Shown in pieces: positions 50,739 through 59,794 of a DNA stretch of 64,000 nucleotides. Where the stretch lies: positions 102,046 through 166,045 of the forward strand of contig CAWFBJ010000023.1 in NCBI GenBank assembly GCA_963814055.1, in the 5' to 3' direction. The stretch is from AWTP1-13 sp963814055 (lineage in GTDB: Bacteria; Pseudomonadota; Alphaproteobacteria; Rhizobiales; Hyphomicrobiaceae). Within the stretch, counting starts at the first letter, position 1; each line of letters opens with the position of its first letter. Under the pieces are notes generated by a model that did no database searches, had not been told where the DNA came from, and was given only the letters and a program-made list of their open reading frames with translations. A program made the translations under genes and the position numbers.

Positions 50739-52544
50739 TCACGCAGCGCGCAGCCCATTTGCGGCTGCCCGCTGGCGCGCCTCGGCCCGGATGAGATTGC
50801 GAAAGTGTCCGTCGCGCGTGGCCAAGTCGCCAGGAGGGCCATCCTGCACCAATCTGCCACCCTCAATCACCAGGATGCGGTCAAACTGTTGGACGGTCGT
50901 AAGTCGATGCGCAATGGCGATCACCGTGCGTCCCCGCATCAACCGTGTCAGGGCTTCTCTTACGGCCTCTTCCGATTCGCTATCGAGCGCCGACGTCGCT
51001 TCGTCGAGTAGCAGCAGAGGGGCGTCTTTGAGAAAGGCGCGGGCGAGCGCAATACGTTGGCGCTGCCCTCCCGACAAGCGTGCACCTCGATCGCCGACCA
51101 TCGTGTCGAGGCCTTGCGGCAGGTCGCCGATAAAACCGCAGCGTGCCGCAGCCGCAGCGGCCCATACGTCGGCGTCGCTAGCATCGGGACGTGCATAGCG
51201 AATATTTTCCATCAGCGAGCGGTGAAACAGCGATATGTCTTGCGGCACGACGGCGATCACATCGCGCAGGCTCTGCTGCGTCACGTCGACAACATCTTGA
51301 TTGGCGATCAGAACCCTCCCGCTCTCGATGTCATAAAATCGCTGTATGAGAGCGAAGATTGAACTCTTTCCGCCGCCGGAAGCCCCGACCAAGCCCACCT
51401 TTTGACCGCTCTCAATCCTGAAGCCGAGCTTGCTGAATAGTCTAGGGCAGTCGGGGTAGGCAAAGACCACCTTCTCAAAAGTAACGCTGATACCGGTGCG
51501 GGAAAGTGCCTTGGCGTCAGGCCGGTCGCAAAGCTGGTGCGGGACTAGAAGCTTCTCGAGCGCCTCTCCGAAACGTGCGCCATGCTGCGTGATATCGACC
51601 AAGGCCACGGCCAGGTCGCGGGTCGCGTGAAGAACGGACAGGCCCAACGTGCACACTAAGATGACATCGCCCGCGGTGGCGCGGCCATGCTGCCAAAGTA
51701 ACAGCACCCAGGCGAGCAGCGCGATAGTCAACGCGACTGTCACGAGTGCGTGACCGATGCGCAGGCGCTCGAGATAGCGCAGACTGCTTTTTCGAGCGGT
51801 CATCTCCTGCTCGACAGTGGCATCGAACCGATGGTGTTCGCGAGAAATGCCACCGAAGGCTTTGACAATAGAGATATTGCCAACGACGTCGGTCAGTTCA
51901 CCGTCAACGGCGGCGGCACGATTGGCAAACTCATAGTGCAGGGGTGTACCGGCAGTGGCCATATGAAACATTACGGCGATCACCAGCATCGCGACAACGA
52001 TCAAGCCGGCAGCCATGTGCAAGCTCACCGTGCCAACGAAGGCAATCGCGCAAACTGTCGCCAGGCAGGGTGGCAGCACATTCCACACGAACATGTTTTC
52101 CACAGTGAAAACCGCATTGGCCGTGGCTGTGACTCGCGAAGTAAGCGTGCCCGGCGAGGACGCGGCAAAGTAACTGGGTGCGTGGCCGGTAAGGTGACGG
52201 AAGAGATCGCGCCGCACGTCTCCTGTGACGCCCACGAAAGTCGAGTTGCCTACCCAGCTCGCGACGCGCCACAGCAGATTGTCGCCAGCGATCAGTGCCA
52301 CCACCAAGGTAAAGGTCAGCCATATCGCGCCGGACGTCGGCTGTGACCCCGCCAGAGTGTCGACCAGGAGCTTGACCGCATACTGCGTGACAACTGAACA
52401 CACCACTGCACCAGTGACGGCCGCCACGACCACAGCGTGAGCTTTGCAACGCCCGCGTACGTAGCGCATCAGGAAAGCAACGGGCCGGCGCGAATAAGGC
52501 GCGAGATTCTCCAGAGCCATCATCCCTCCGATGTCCGTTTGCAC
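50739..52544 (-). CDS. ABC exporter, fused membrane and ATPase domains
   Basis: 601 residues: six N-terminal membrane segments (type I exporter fold, residues about 30-320) then the nucleotide-binding domain with Walker A GASGGGKSS, signature LSGGQRQRIALARA, Walker B LLLLDEATSALD and switch His IAHRLTTV. Such half-transporters dimerise to export lipids, drugs or peptides. It lies 20 nt after the MFS gene, an operon of two exporters. The N-terminus has alternative starts (MQTDIGGMMALEN); the later Met would shorten it by 7-8 residues. Confidence 0.92.
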   Translation of the reverse strand: MQTDIGGMMALENLAPYSRRPVAFLMRYVRGRCKAHAVVVAAVTGAVVCSVVTQYAVKLLVDTLAGSQPTSGAIWLTFTLVVALIAGDNLLWRVASWVGNSTFVGVTGDVRRDLFRHLTGHAPSYFAASSPGTLTSRVTATANAVFTVENMFVWNVLPPCLATVCAIAFVGTVSLHMAAGLIVVAMLVIAVMFHMATAGTPLHYEFANRAAAVDGELTDVVGNISIVKAFGGISREHHRFDATVEQEMTARKSSLRYLERLRIGHALVTVALTIALLAWVLLLWQHGRATAGDVILVCTLGLSVLHATRDLAVALVDITQHGARFGEALEKLLVPHQLCDRPDAKALSRTGISVTFEKVVFAYPDCPRLFSKLGFRIESGQKVGLVGASGGGKSSIFALIQRFYDIESGRVLIANQDVVDVTQQSLRDVIAVVPQDISLFHRSLMENIRYARPDASDADVWAAAAAARCGFIGDLPQGLDTMVGDRGARLSGGQRQRIALARAFLKDAPLLLLDEATSALDSESEEAVREALTRLMRGRTVIAIAHRLTTVQQFDRILVIEGGRLVQDGPPGDLATRDGHFRNLIRAEARQRAAANGLRAA

Positions 52545-52564
52545 AGACCAGTAATGCTGGCAAA

Positions 52565-53797
52565 CTAATGGCCCCGCATTTGAGTTTCATTCCGTGTCGC
52601 GGTTGGCCCAGTTTCCGGCATCGCCAGGAGGACCGTGACGAAAGCCAAGACTGCAGTGCTCGCCAAGCCGAGGAATGCAATGGGCGTTCCGAACCGATGG
52701 GCGAGATATCCCGCCAAAGTGGTGCTCACGGCCGCCCCGATGCCCGTGGCAGTTGCGACGATCCCCTGCGCCAGATTGAAGCGGCCTGTTCCCCGGGAAA
52801 TGTCGGCAAGCGACAGCGGCACAAGAACGCCCAGCACTGCGGCACACAAGCCGTCGAGCATCTGCGCTGCCACGATTATGGCGGGATCGCTGTTGAACGC
52901 GAGGATGGCTGCACGTGCGGGCAGAGCCGCGAACCCCAGCAACAGAACAGGCCGCCGTCCTTTCAAAACCGCCAGTTGCCCGATCCCAGGCGCGATAATC
53001 GCAACGATGAGCTGAGGCACGACGATGCACGCCGCAATCAGCGCACTTGCCCACTGACCCGACTGCAGCGTCATCTCGGTCCCGACCAACGGCAGCATCG
53101 CAGCATTCGCTGCGTGGAATAGAAAAACGCAGGCAGCCAGCGTGATAAGAGACCGGTCACGAAGCAGAGCCAAGATGCCCGCGCTGGGGTGCTCGGCTAT
53201 CCGCGGCGAGATACCGGCATCGGCGCGGATCGGGTCGATCTCGCCCTCGCGTATCTGCGCCAGTGCAAGCAATGTCGGAAGCGCCAGCGCTGCCGTTACA
53301 TAGAAGACCGCTTGCGGAGAAATCAAATAACCGCATACGCCCATGACTGCCGCCGCGAGACCGTTGCCGATTGACGCGAAGCGCGCATTGCGACCGAGAC
53401 GTGGTCCGACGGCTGCGTGTCCCACGAGGCCGAGCGTGATCGAAGCAATGGCTGGACCGAGCACTGCACTCGAGCCGACGTGCATAAGTTTGGCCAGCAT
53501 GATGCTCAGAAAAGACGGCGAGACGGCCATCAGCAACGCACTCGCGCCTATCCCGGCGACCGCCACCTGGGCGGCTCGGCGCTTGGAAGGCACGAGGTCT
53601 ACAAGCCAGCCCCCTGGGAGTTGGCTGACGAGTCCCGCAATACTCCCAACAGCCAGGATCAACCCGATGTCAGCCTGGTTCCACTTCTGTGTGGTGAGGT
53701 AGACTGCGAGGAAAGGGCCAAACCCTGTCTGGATGTCGGCCACGAAAAACGTGAACCAATCAAGACCGCGTTCACTCTTTTGGGACGCGAATTTCAC
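52565..53797 (-). CDS. Major facilitator superfamily transporter
   Basis: 410 residues, about 12 membrane segments in two bundles; the TM2-3 loop carries GGWLVDLVPSKRRAA (variant of the GxxxDrxgrr motif). The opening WFTFFVADIQTGFGPFLAVYLTTQKW is typical of the group that is often encoded beside small PRC or GlcNAc-related genes. It could extrude a drug or metabolite. It is translationally close to the ABC exporter gene. Confidence 0.88.
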   Translation of the reverse strand: MKFASQKSERGLDWFTFFVADIQTGFGPFLAVYLTTQKWNQADIGLILAVGSIAGLVSQLPGGWLVDLVPSKRRAAQVAVAGIGASALLMAVSPSFLSIMLAKLMHVGSSAVLGPAIASITLGLVGHAAVGPRLGRNARFASIGNGLAAAVMGVCGYLISPQAVFYVTAALALPTLLALAQIREGEIDPIRADAGISPRIAEHPSAGILALLRDRSLITLAACVFLFHAANAAMLPLVGTEMTLQSGQWASALIAACIVVPQLIVAIIAPGIGQLAVLKGRRPVLLLGFAALPARAAILAFNSDPAIIVAAQMLDGLCAAVLGVLVPLSLADISRGTGRFNLAQGIVATATGIGAAVSTTLAGYLAHRFGTPIAFLGLASTAVLAFVTVLLAMPETGPTATRNETQMRGH

Positions 53798-53886
53798 GGT
53801 CGCGTGGCCCTTGCCAAAGGCGCTAAGGGTTCCTGAAGTCTCCGACGCTGCCCTCGATGCGCTTCAGCCGGGACATCATAATTGTA

Positions 53887-54267
53887 TTATTGTGCCGGCT
53901 TCACCACCAATGGCGCGCTGTTCGTTTTGAACTCCGAAGCAGCGCGCAACTGGTCGCGCGATACAGCCACAGTGATCTTTGATGGTGAAAAACTGAACGC
54001 TGACCAATCGACAGCGATCTTCCTGGTTCCAATCCCCAGAAAACCCCCAAACTCGACAACGGCGGCACGCACCTGTCCCTCTTCATCGACCAACAGGTCT
54101 ACGATCCGGCCACTATCCCCTTCCCCCACGGTCGTCACGTCTCGCCCGAGGACGCTGCCCAGCGTGGCATCGGGCGTCGCGGCAGCAGTACGTTCAGCAG
54201 GCACTGCCGGACCACTCAACAGTACGAAGGCGCAGATCAACATAATAATCGGTATGGCACGTCGCAT
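53887..54267 (-). CDS. Small exported PRC-barrel-like protein
   Basis: 126 residues from the ATG at 54267, with GAGGGA 7-12 nt upstream. Signal peptide (AIPIIMLICAFVLLSGPAVPAE), then a PRC-barrel-like domain: LGSVLGRDVTTVGEGDSGRI, VDLLVDEEGQVRAAVVEFGG, FLGIGTRKIAVDWSAFSF. PRC barrels are small beta domains found in RimM, photosynthetic reaction centres and many small exported alphaproteobacterial proteins. It is 89 nt upstream of the MFS gene on the same strand. Confidence 0.8.
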   Translation of the reverse strand: MRRAIPIIMLICAFVLLSGPAVPAERTAAATPDATLGSVLGRDVTTVGEGDSGRIVDLLVDEEGQVRAAVVEFGGFLGIGTRKIAVDWSAFSFSPSKITVAVSRDQLRAASEFKTNSAPLVVKPAQ

Positions 54268-54566
54268 TTTCGGTCCCTCGATGGCGCAAATAAACACCCA
54301 ACAAATGACAGAACGACACGTTCGCCCCTGTTGTTCCCGATTGCGCGATCGCCTGCCGTCGGCGCCCTACAAGCGGCGATTGCCTATCCACTTACGATGC
54401 GACCGAAGGCGAGGCGCTGGCATTGCTGCGCTGCGGAACCAACGTTGTGGACACAGCGTTCATGCCTCGATGACCAGATTGTTTGTTCTCAGTCCCACGC
54501 CGACATGATGGCCGAAGTTTCGAGTTCTCCGATCGGTCGATGTTTGGCGCTATTGGATGCGATCAC
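54268..54566. other. Divergent intergenic region
   Basis: 299 nt between the PRC-barrel gene (minus) and the glycosyltransferase gene (plus). I see no gene and no strong palindrome; it should contain promoters for both directions. Confidence 0.5.
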
Positions 54567-55706
54567 ATGAAAATAGCTCAGGTCGCGGCTTTAATGGAAA
54601 GTGTGCCCCCGCGCTTCTATGGCGGCACGGAGCGCATCGCATCGTACCTCACTGAGGAACTGGTCGCTCAGGGCCATGACGTCACCCTGTTCGCCAGCGG
54701 CAACTCGATCACGACCGCTAAGCTTGTGCCGTGTTGCGTCAAAGCTCTCCGCCTCAACCCAGCGGTGCGCGATCCCACGCCTTATTACATGCTGATGCTC
54801 GACAAGGTGCGGCGGCAAGCGTTCGAGTTCGATGTCGTCCACTTTCACATGGATCAATTCCATTTCCCGATTTTCCGAGACATCGCCCAGCGCACAATCA
54901 CCACCTTGCACGGCAGACAGGACTTGCCAGATATGCTGCCGCTCTATGCCGGCTTCCCGGAGATGCGCCTCATTTCCATCTCTAACGCACAACGCAAGCC
55001 TGCGCCCGACGCGTCATACATCGCGACCGTCTATCACGGCTTGCCGCGAGATCTCTTGACCCCGACGCTTCGCCCTAGGGGCGGCTACTTGGCCTTCATC
55101 GGGCGGATATCCCCCGAGAAAAGAGTAGATCGCGCAATCCGCATTGCGCGCGCTGTCGGCCTTCCGCTGAAGATTGCGGCGAAGGTAGATCGCGTGGACA
55201 TGGAGTACTTCAAGGCTGAGATAGAGCCGATGCTGTCTGAACCAGGCGTTGAGTTCATCGGCGAGATCGATGAGCGTCGCAAGCCCAGCTTTCTGGGTGA
55301 GGCGCGCGCCTTGCTGTTTCCCATCGACTGGCCGGAGCCGTTCGGTTTGGTCATGATCGAGGCGATGGCATGTGGCACCCCTGTTCTTGCCTTCCGCAAC
55401 GGTTCTGTTGCCGAAGTCATTGATGAAGGCGTAACCGGCTTCATTGTAGATAGCGAAGAAGAGGGCGTTCGAAGACTTGGTGCACTGCTGGCGCTCGACA
55501 GGGGGCGTGTGCGGCGCCGCTTCGAGGAGCGGTTCACGGCCTCGCGCATGGCTGCCGACTACGTTAAGATCTATAAGAGTCTGGTGCCCGCATCAAAAGA
55601 TAGGCGTGGCTTGCGGCTCGTGGCAGCACCAGGACACGGCACTGCGGCAGCGCAAGACGCTATTAGAAGTGCAAGAGGAAACGGGCCCGCACCCGTGATC
55701 TCCTAG
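54567..55706 (+). CDS. Glycosyltransferase family 4 protein
   Basis: 379 residues from the ATG at 54567; a frame extended to 54483 has no ribosome site. N-terminal Rossmann half with MKIAQVAALMESVPPRFYGGTERI, the donor-binding half with GGYLAFIGRISPEKRVDRAIRIA and the C-terminal EPFGLVMIEAMACGTPVLAF (EX7E motif). It would transfer a sugar from a nucleotide-sugar donor. The next gene, 63 nt downstream, encodes a debranching-type enzyme, so the two may make and trim an alpha-glucan or glucosylated osmolyte. Confidence 0.9.
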   Translation: MKIAQVAALMESVPPRFYGGTERIASYLTEELVAQGHDVTLFASGNSITTAKLVPCCVKALRLNPAVRDPTPYYMLMLDKVRRQAFEFDVVHFHMDQFHFPIFRDIAQRTITTLHGRQDLPDMLPLYAGFPEMRLISISNAQRKPAPDASYIATVYHGLPRDLLTPTLRPRGGYLAFIGRISPEKRVDRAIRIARAVGLPLKIAAKVDRVDMEYFKAEIEPMLSEPGVEFIGEIDERRKPSFLGEARALLFPIDWPEPFGLVMIEAMACGTPVLAFRNGSVAEVIDEGVTGFIVDSEEEGVRRLGALLALDRGRVRRRFEERFTASRMAADYVKIYKSLVPASKDRRGLRLVAAPGHGTAAAQDAIRSARGNGPAPVIS

Positions 55707-55769
55707 CGCGCGCCACGTACCACTTCCGACGGGAGCTCGTGGCACCCTCCGGTTATCTCTGGGGCGATA

Positions 55770-57995
55770 ATGGCAAGACCGAAACTGACACCGGCGTCAA
55801 GCACCACTGCGCCCACGCCGGCAGAAGCATCGTTCTACATTCCCGCGATTGATGCCCCGTCGCGTCCGCGCCGCAACCTCAAGCACAACAACACGTTTGC
55901 CGTGTTCGACAGCCATGGTGACATCGGCGCCAGCGCGGGCGGCGAGGACGGCCTCTTTGATTGCGACACGCGCTACCTCTCGCACCTGGAGCTACTGCTC
56001 AATGGCTCCAGGCTGCTCCTGCTGCATTCAGCAATCGATGATGACAACCTCAACTACTACGTAGACCTCACTAATCCGGACATTTACGCGGACGGCAAGA
56101 TTGTCCTGATGAAGGACACGATCCATATTTCGCGCACGATATATCTTTGTGATGGTTCCTTGCGGGAACGCATCGGGCTGATGAATCACGGTGCCGATCC
56201 TGTAAGCTTTACTCTGTCCTTGGCCTTTGCGAGCGACTTTGCCGACATTTTCGAAGTGCGCGGCATCAAGCGGGATAAACGAGGCCACGTCTGGGTCGAA
56301 GTTCTGCCATCGAGTGGCGTGCGCCTGTCGTACCGCGGGCTGGACGAGGGTGTACGCGAAACAACGCTGCAATTCGAACCGGTGCCGTCACTGATCGGCG
56401 AAAGCGTTGCCAGCTACGTTGTGACCCTTGCTCCGCAGGAGCGGCGAGCCGTCTTTGTTACCGCCGCCAGCCGTGGTCGACTGCCCCAATCCGCCGTGTC
56501 CTTCTTTCGGGGCCTCGTTGGGCTCAAACGAGAACTCAAATCGGTGACGGGCGGCATAACCACTGTCGAAACATCCAACTCGGTCGTCAACGAGATCCTA
56601 TGCCGCTCGATGGCGGACCTCTACATGCTCATGACGAATACGCAGGACGGACTTTATCCCTATGCGGGAATACCCTGGTATTCGACCACGTTCGGTCGAG
56701 ACGGCATCATCACCGCCATGCAGATGCTGTGGATTGATCCGAATATTGCCGCGGGCGTTCTCAGGCGGCTGGCCCGTCTTCAGGCCGACACGTTCGACCA
56801 AAGGGCGGATGCCGCACCAGGCAAGATCCTGCATGAAATGCGCGGGGGCGAGATGGCGGCGCTGCGTGAAGTCCCATTCGCGCAATACTATGGCACCGTC
56901 GATGCCACACCCTTGTTCGTCATGCTGGCTGGCCAGTACGCCCAGCGCACCAGCGACTGGGCGCTCGTTCGCGAGGTGTGGCCGGCGATCGAGAAGGCCT
57001 TGGCATGGATGGACGGTCCAGCAGACTTGGATGGAGACGGGTTCATCGAGTACGCGCGTGGCGCGCAGACCGGTTTGGCAAATCAGGGGTGGAAAGATTC
57101 GCACGACTCGATCTTTCATGCCGACAGCCGTCTGGCCGAGGGACCGATCGCCCTGGTGGAAGTGCAGGGTTACGCATATGCGGCGCGAGTGGCCGCTTCG
57201 GCTTGCGCGCGAGCGCTGGGTCTGAATGATCGGGCAGCCGCACTGGCGGCACAATCAGACCGCCTGCGTCAACGGTTTGAGGAAACATTCTGGTGCGACG
57301 ACATTGGGTTCTACGCTGTCGCGTTGGACGGGAATAAATCACCGTGCCGGGTGCGAACAAGCAATCCGGGACATGCCCTGTTCACTGGCATTGCCTCACC
57401 TGACCGAGGAGCCCTCGTGGCACGCACCCTGCTGCACAAGGATTTCCACTCAGGCTGGGGGATACGAACCGTCGCCAAGGGCGAGGCCCGGTACAACCCC
57501 ATGTCATATCATAATGGGTCGGTCTGGCCGCACGACAACGCCATACTCGCGGACGGCCTCTCCAAGTATGGTGCAAAGCATGGCGCCATCGACATCTTCG
57601 AGGGTCTGATGCGCGCAACATCCTATTTGGATCAACGGCGCATCCCGGAGTTGTTTTGCGGATTCCGCCGTCGCCCCGGGCGTGGTCCAACGCTTTATCC
57701 TGCAGCCTGTTCGCCACAGGCTTGGGCGGCGGCTGCGCCCTTCTCGCTGATCCAGTCTGTGCTCGGGCTGGAATTCCGCCCCCACGACTCAGAGGTGCGG
57801 TTGAACAACCCCGTCATCCCTCCTGCGGCAGGATCCATTACGCTGCGCAATGTCACACTCGGAGATGCCAGCGCCGACTTCATCGTGCGCCCGAGTATTG
57901 GTGACGGCGTCGCGCTCGAGGTGCTTCGCACCCATGGGGATCTGCGTATCAGCCTCGTCGTGGATCAGCGCGCATCATCATCGTACTCCAGTTGA
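55770..57995 (+). CDS. Amylo-alpha-1,6-glucosidase / glycogen-debranching-type enzyme
   Basis: 741 residues. The N-terminal beta domain (about residues 34-240) begins LKHNNTFAVFDSHGDIGASAGGEDGLFDCDTRYLSH, the family-typical GDE N-terminal bis domain, and an alpha/alpha toroid follows with GIPWYSTTFGRDGIITAMQML, DGDGFIEYARG, NQGWKDSHDSI and NGSVWPHDNAILADGLSKYG. No signal peptide. Known homologues cleave alpha-1,6 branches or process glucosylglycerate-like molecules. It is encoded right after a GT4 gene. The protein is the last chromosomal-type gene before the tRNA fragments. Confidence 0.9.
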   Translation: MARPKLTPASSTTAPTPAEASFYIPAIDAPSRPRRNLKHNNTFAVFDSHGDIGASAGGEDGLFDCDTRYLSHLELLLNGSRLLLLHSAIDDDNLNYYVDLTNPDIYADGKIVLMKDTIHISRTIYLCDGSLRERIGLMNHGADPVSFTLSLAFASDFADIFEVRGIKRDKRGHVWVEVLPSSGVRLSYRGLDEGVRETTLQFEPVPSLIGESVASYVVTLAPQERRAVFVTAASRGRLPQSAVSFFRGLVGLKRELKSVTGGITTVETSNSVVNEILCRSMADLYMLMTNTQDGLYPYAGIPWYSTTFGRDGIITAMQMLWIDPNIAAGVLRRLARLQADTFDQRADAAPGKILHEMRGGEMAALREVPFAQYYGTVDATPLFVMLAGQYAQRTSDWALVREVWPAIEKALAWMDGPADLDGDGFIEYARGAQTGLANQGWKDSHDSIFHADSRLAEGPIALVEVQGYAYAARVAASACARALGLNDRAAALAAQSDRLRQRFEETFWCDDIGFYAVALDGNKSPCRVRTSNPGHALFTGIASPDRGALVARTLLHKDFHSGWGIRTVAKGEARYNPMSYHNGSVWPHDNAILADGLSKYGAKHGAIDIFEGLMRATSYLDQRRIPELFCGFRRRPGRGPTLYPAACSPQAWAAAAPFSLIQSVLGLEFRPHDSEVRLNNPVIPPAAGSITLRNVTLGDASADFIVRPSIGDGVALEVLRTHGDLRISLVVDQRASSSYSS

Positions 57996-58167
57996 GGTTA
58001 AAGCCGGCATCCAAACATGGGGCTCCGTCGGCTTGGGCAGCGGTCGCAACATGCCCCGCACACGCCCGCAAAAAAGGGCGCCCCCGCAAAACGCGCTGCT
58101 GCGATCGATACAGATATGACCCGAAATCTGGTCAAGGTGGGCAAAGCCACGAAACCGTCAGAGTCAA

Positions 58168-58212
58168 TGGTGAGCCCGGTCGGTGTCGAACCGACGACCC
58201 TCTGATTAAAAG
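58168..58212 (-). pseudogene. 3' half of a tRNA-Lys(UUU) gene
   Basis: Read on the minus strand, the segment gives the anticodon loop CTTTTAA (anticodon TTT), the 3' side of the anticodon stem TCAGA, a good T arm (CGTCGGTTCGACACCGAC), the 3' acceptor strand CGGGCTC and a discriminator A plus CCA. The 5' half does not pair: a TCGTA stands where TCTGA is needed and no D arm or 5' acceptor is found. Such a fragment is what integration of a mobile element into a tRNA-Lys gene leaves behind, or an attachment site carried by the element. Confidence 0.75.
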
Positions 58213-58354
58213 TACGAGTTCGACTGAGTAAGCATAGGTATTCCAATAAGTTGTGGGACGCCCGTTGCAAGGTCTGCCCTACCAAGCAAAACTGCGCAGA
58301 ATCCACTCCCGCAAAACTCCCGCGGTGTTACACGACATGAGTTGCGGAGACCCA

Positions 58355-58402
58355 TTGCTTCGGGAGCAAGGGGTCGGGAGTTCGAATTTCCCCATCCGAC
58401 CA
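58355..58402 (+). pseudogene. 3' half of a tRNA-Pro(CGG) gene
   Basis: On the plus strand TTGC-TTCGGGA-GCAA gives a proline anticodon loop (CGG), then GGGGTCGGG, a T arm (GGGAGTTCGAATTTCCC), and CCGACCA at the end. Homology stops at the anticodon stem; no 5' half is present in the upstream sequence. Like the Lys fragment 143 nt away, it looks like a relic attachment site. The region 57996-58549 otherwise holds no gene. Confidence 0.75.
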
Positions 58403-58549
58403 TTACTTTTAATCACTTAGCAAAATCGTCGCTGTCTTGGGGGGCGCTTTGACGCTTCGGAGAAGCTTTTGTCCACCCATGATTATTGCCTGTGTGACCG
58501 AACCCACAGCTTCTATACTCGGCTTGTCGGTGTGAGTTGGGGGCACTTC

Positions 58550-59269
58550 ATGTCAGGGAGCGTTCTATCGGCACGTCCGTATCGGATCTTTATCTGCCAT
58601 GCGTACGACCACAGAGATATCTACTTCGAACTGGTTCGCAAACTGAACAATGCCAACTATTTTGATTGGCGCAATCTATCTGTCCAATACGACATGCGCT
58701 TCGGTTCTGGCGAAACCGACGTGGACAATGATGAGCTGCGTGTTGAGATTGGAAGGAAGATTGCGGAGAGCGAGCTTTTGCTCGTGCTGACTAAACCTGT
58801 TGCTTCGAGACGCCGGTGGCTTCAGTGGGAAATTGCGCATGCAAAAGGTCTGGGCAAGCCAATAATAGGCATCGCTCGAAAGCGCAACGACAAGGTCTCT
58901 TCGTTCGTCAAACAGCACGCCAACGATATTGTCGATACATGGCGCATCAATCACATCATCAGTGCGATCAAACTCTACGGGAACACTTATCGATATGAGC
59001 AACTCGCGACTCCCTTAGTCGTGGTCCCATCATCTTTGCCACCTGAAAGTCCAGACGTGGAGGTGTCCCCTGAGCCGACACCCCTGGCGCCAGACGAACA
59101 GGCAAATATGGATGAAACTATCGAAGTGCTAGACGAACCAACCCCAGGTCTGCTGCCGCGTGACGTCTTGTTCCACACCCTGGGTAGTTATGTGCCAGGA
59201 GACGGAACTGCTGGTCTACACTCCGCGCGCAGGCCGCGCTGGTGGTGGCCTTTCTCCAAAGAATTATGA
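58550..59269 (+). CDS. TIR-like (ThsB/DUF1863 group) protein
   Basis: 239 residues from the ATG at 58550 (GGGGG about 8-12 nt upstream); an extended frame from 58469 lacks support. The domain begins RIFICHAYDHRDIYFELVRKL (strand A and helix A of the MTH538 TIR-like fold), continues VEIGRKIAESELLLVL, and has the catalytic-type Glu94 in RRRWLQWEIAHAKGLGKPIIGI. The C-terminal 90 residues are Pro/Glu-rich and disordered, ending in a Trp-rich tail. In Thoeris defence, ThsB senses phage and makes a cyclic-ADP-ribose-type signal for ThsA. No ThsA gene follows. The codon use is clearly lower in GC than the rest of the window. Confidence 0.8.
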   Translation: MSGSVLSARPYRIFICHAYDHRDIYFELVRKLNNANYFDWRNLSVQYDMRFGSGETDVDNDELRVEIGRKIAESELLLVLTKPVASRRRWLQWEIAHAKGLGKPIIGIARKRNDKVSSFVKQHANDIVDTWRINHIISAIKLYGNTYRYEQLATPLVVVPSSLPPESPDVEVSPEPTPLAPDEQANMDETIEVLDEPTPGLLPRDVLFHTLGSYVPGDGTAGLHSARRPRWWWPFSKEL

Positions 59270-59391
59270 CGCTGTGGACGCCGCCAGCGCCTTTTCATCT
59301 GACGTCACGTCAGTCCACAATGGGTTACAAGGTGACGTTGCACCGCACGCGGATGCACACTAACGTTTTGTCTCCACTTGACGGAGGCGAA

Positions 59392-59787
59392 ATGGCCCGC
59401 GAACTGATGCCGATCACCCCCGCGGTCGTTACGTGGGCGCGCGAGCGAGCTGGCTACACGTTGGATGCCGCCGCACAAAAGTTCAAGCACATCGAGGAGT
59501 GGGAAACCGAGGCTACTGAGGACGAAGAGCCCGCACGGCCAAGCTACCCCCAGCTTGAGGAAATGGCGCGGATGTTCAGGGTCCCCGTCGCCGTGTTTTT
59601 CTTTCCTTCGCCGCCAGTTCTCCCCAAGATCGAGGAAACGTTCCGCACTCTCCCAGAGGCCGAACTATCGACCCTTGAGCCCAGGATTAAGTTGCTCCTC
59701 CGTAAGGCGAAGGCTTTGCAGCTGAACCTCGCTGAGCTCAACCGGTGGTCGGAATCCCGCGAGGAGACTTATAACCCGAGACCTTAG
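59392..59787 (+). pseudogene. N-terminal part of an HTH/ImmA-IrrE-type protein (frame broken before the peptidase part)
   Basis: 131 residues from the ATG at 59392 (ACGGAGG 5-11 nt upstream). It has the XRE-like/IrrE-associated layout: PITPAVVTWARERAGYTLDAAAQKF helices, then SYPQLEEMARMFRVPVAVFFFPSPP and IEETFRTLPEAE. This is normally fused to the metallopeptidase encoded next. The frame ends in RWSESREETYNPRP where the other frame continues GGRNPARRLITRDLSLRVDAEP, which fits the family better. One extra base near 59743 explains this; it is a real frameshift or a sequence error. Confidence 0.75.
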
Positions 59788-59794
59788 TCTTCGA

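Noticed and set aside
58017..58231. Short plus-strand frames over the tRNA fragments
   Set aside because: They run through tRNA-derived sequence and lack ribosome sites or protein-like composition.
58160..58240. A complete tRNA-Lys gene
   Set aside because: Only the 3' half matches. The 5' side of the anticodon stem does not pair, and D arm and 5' acceptor strand are missing.
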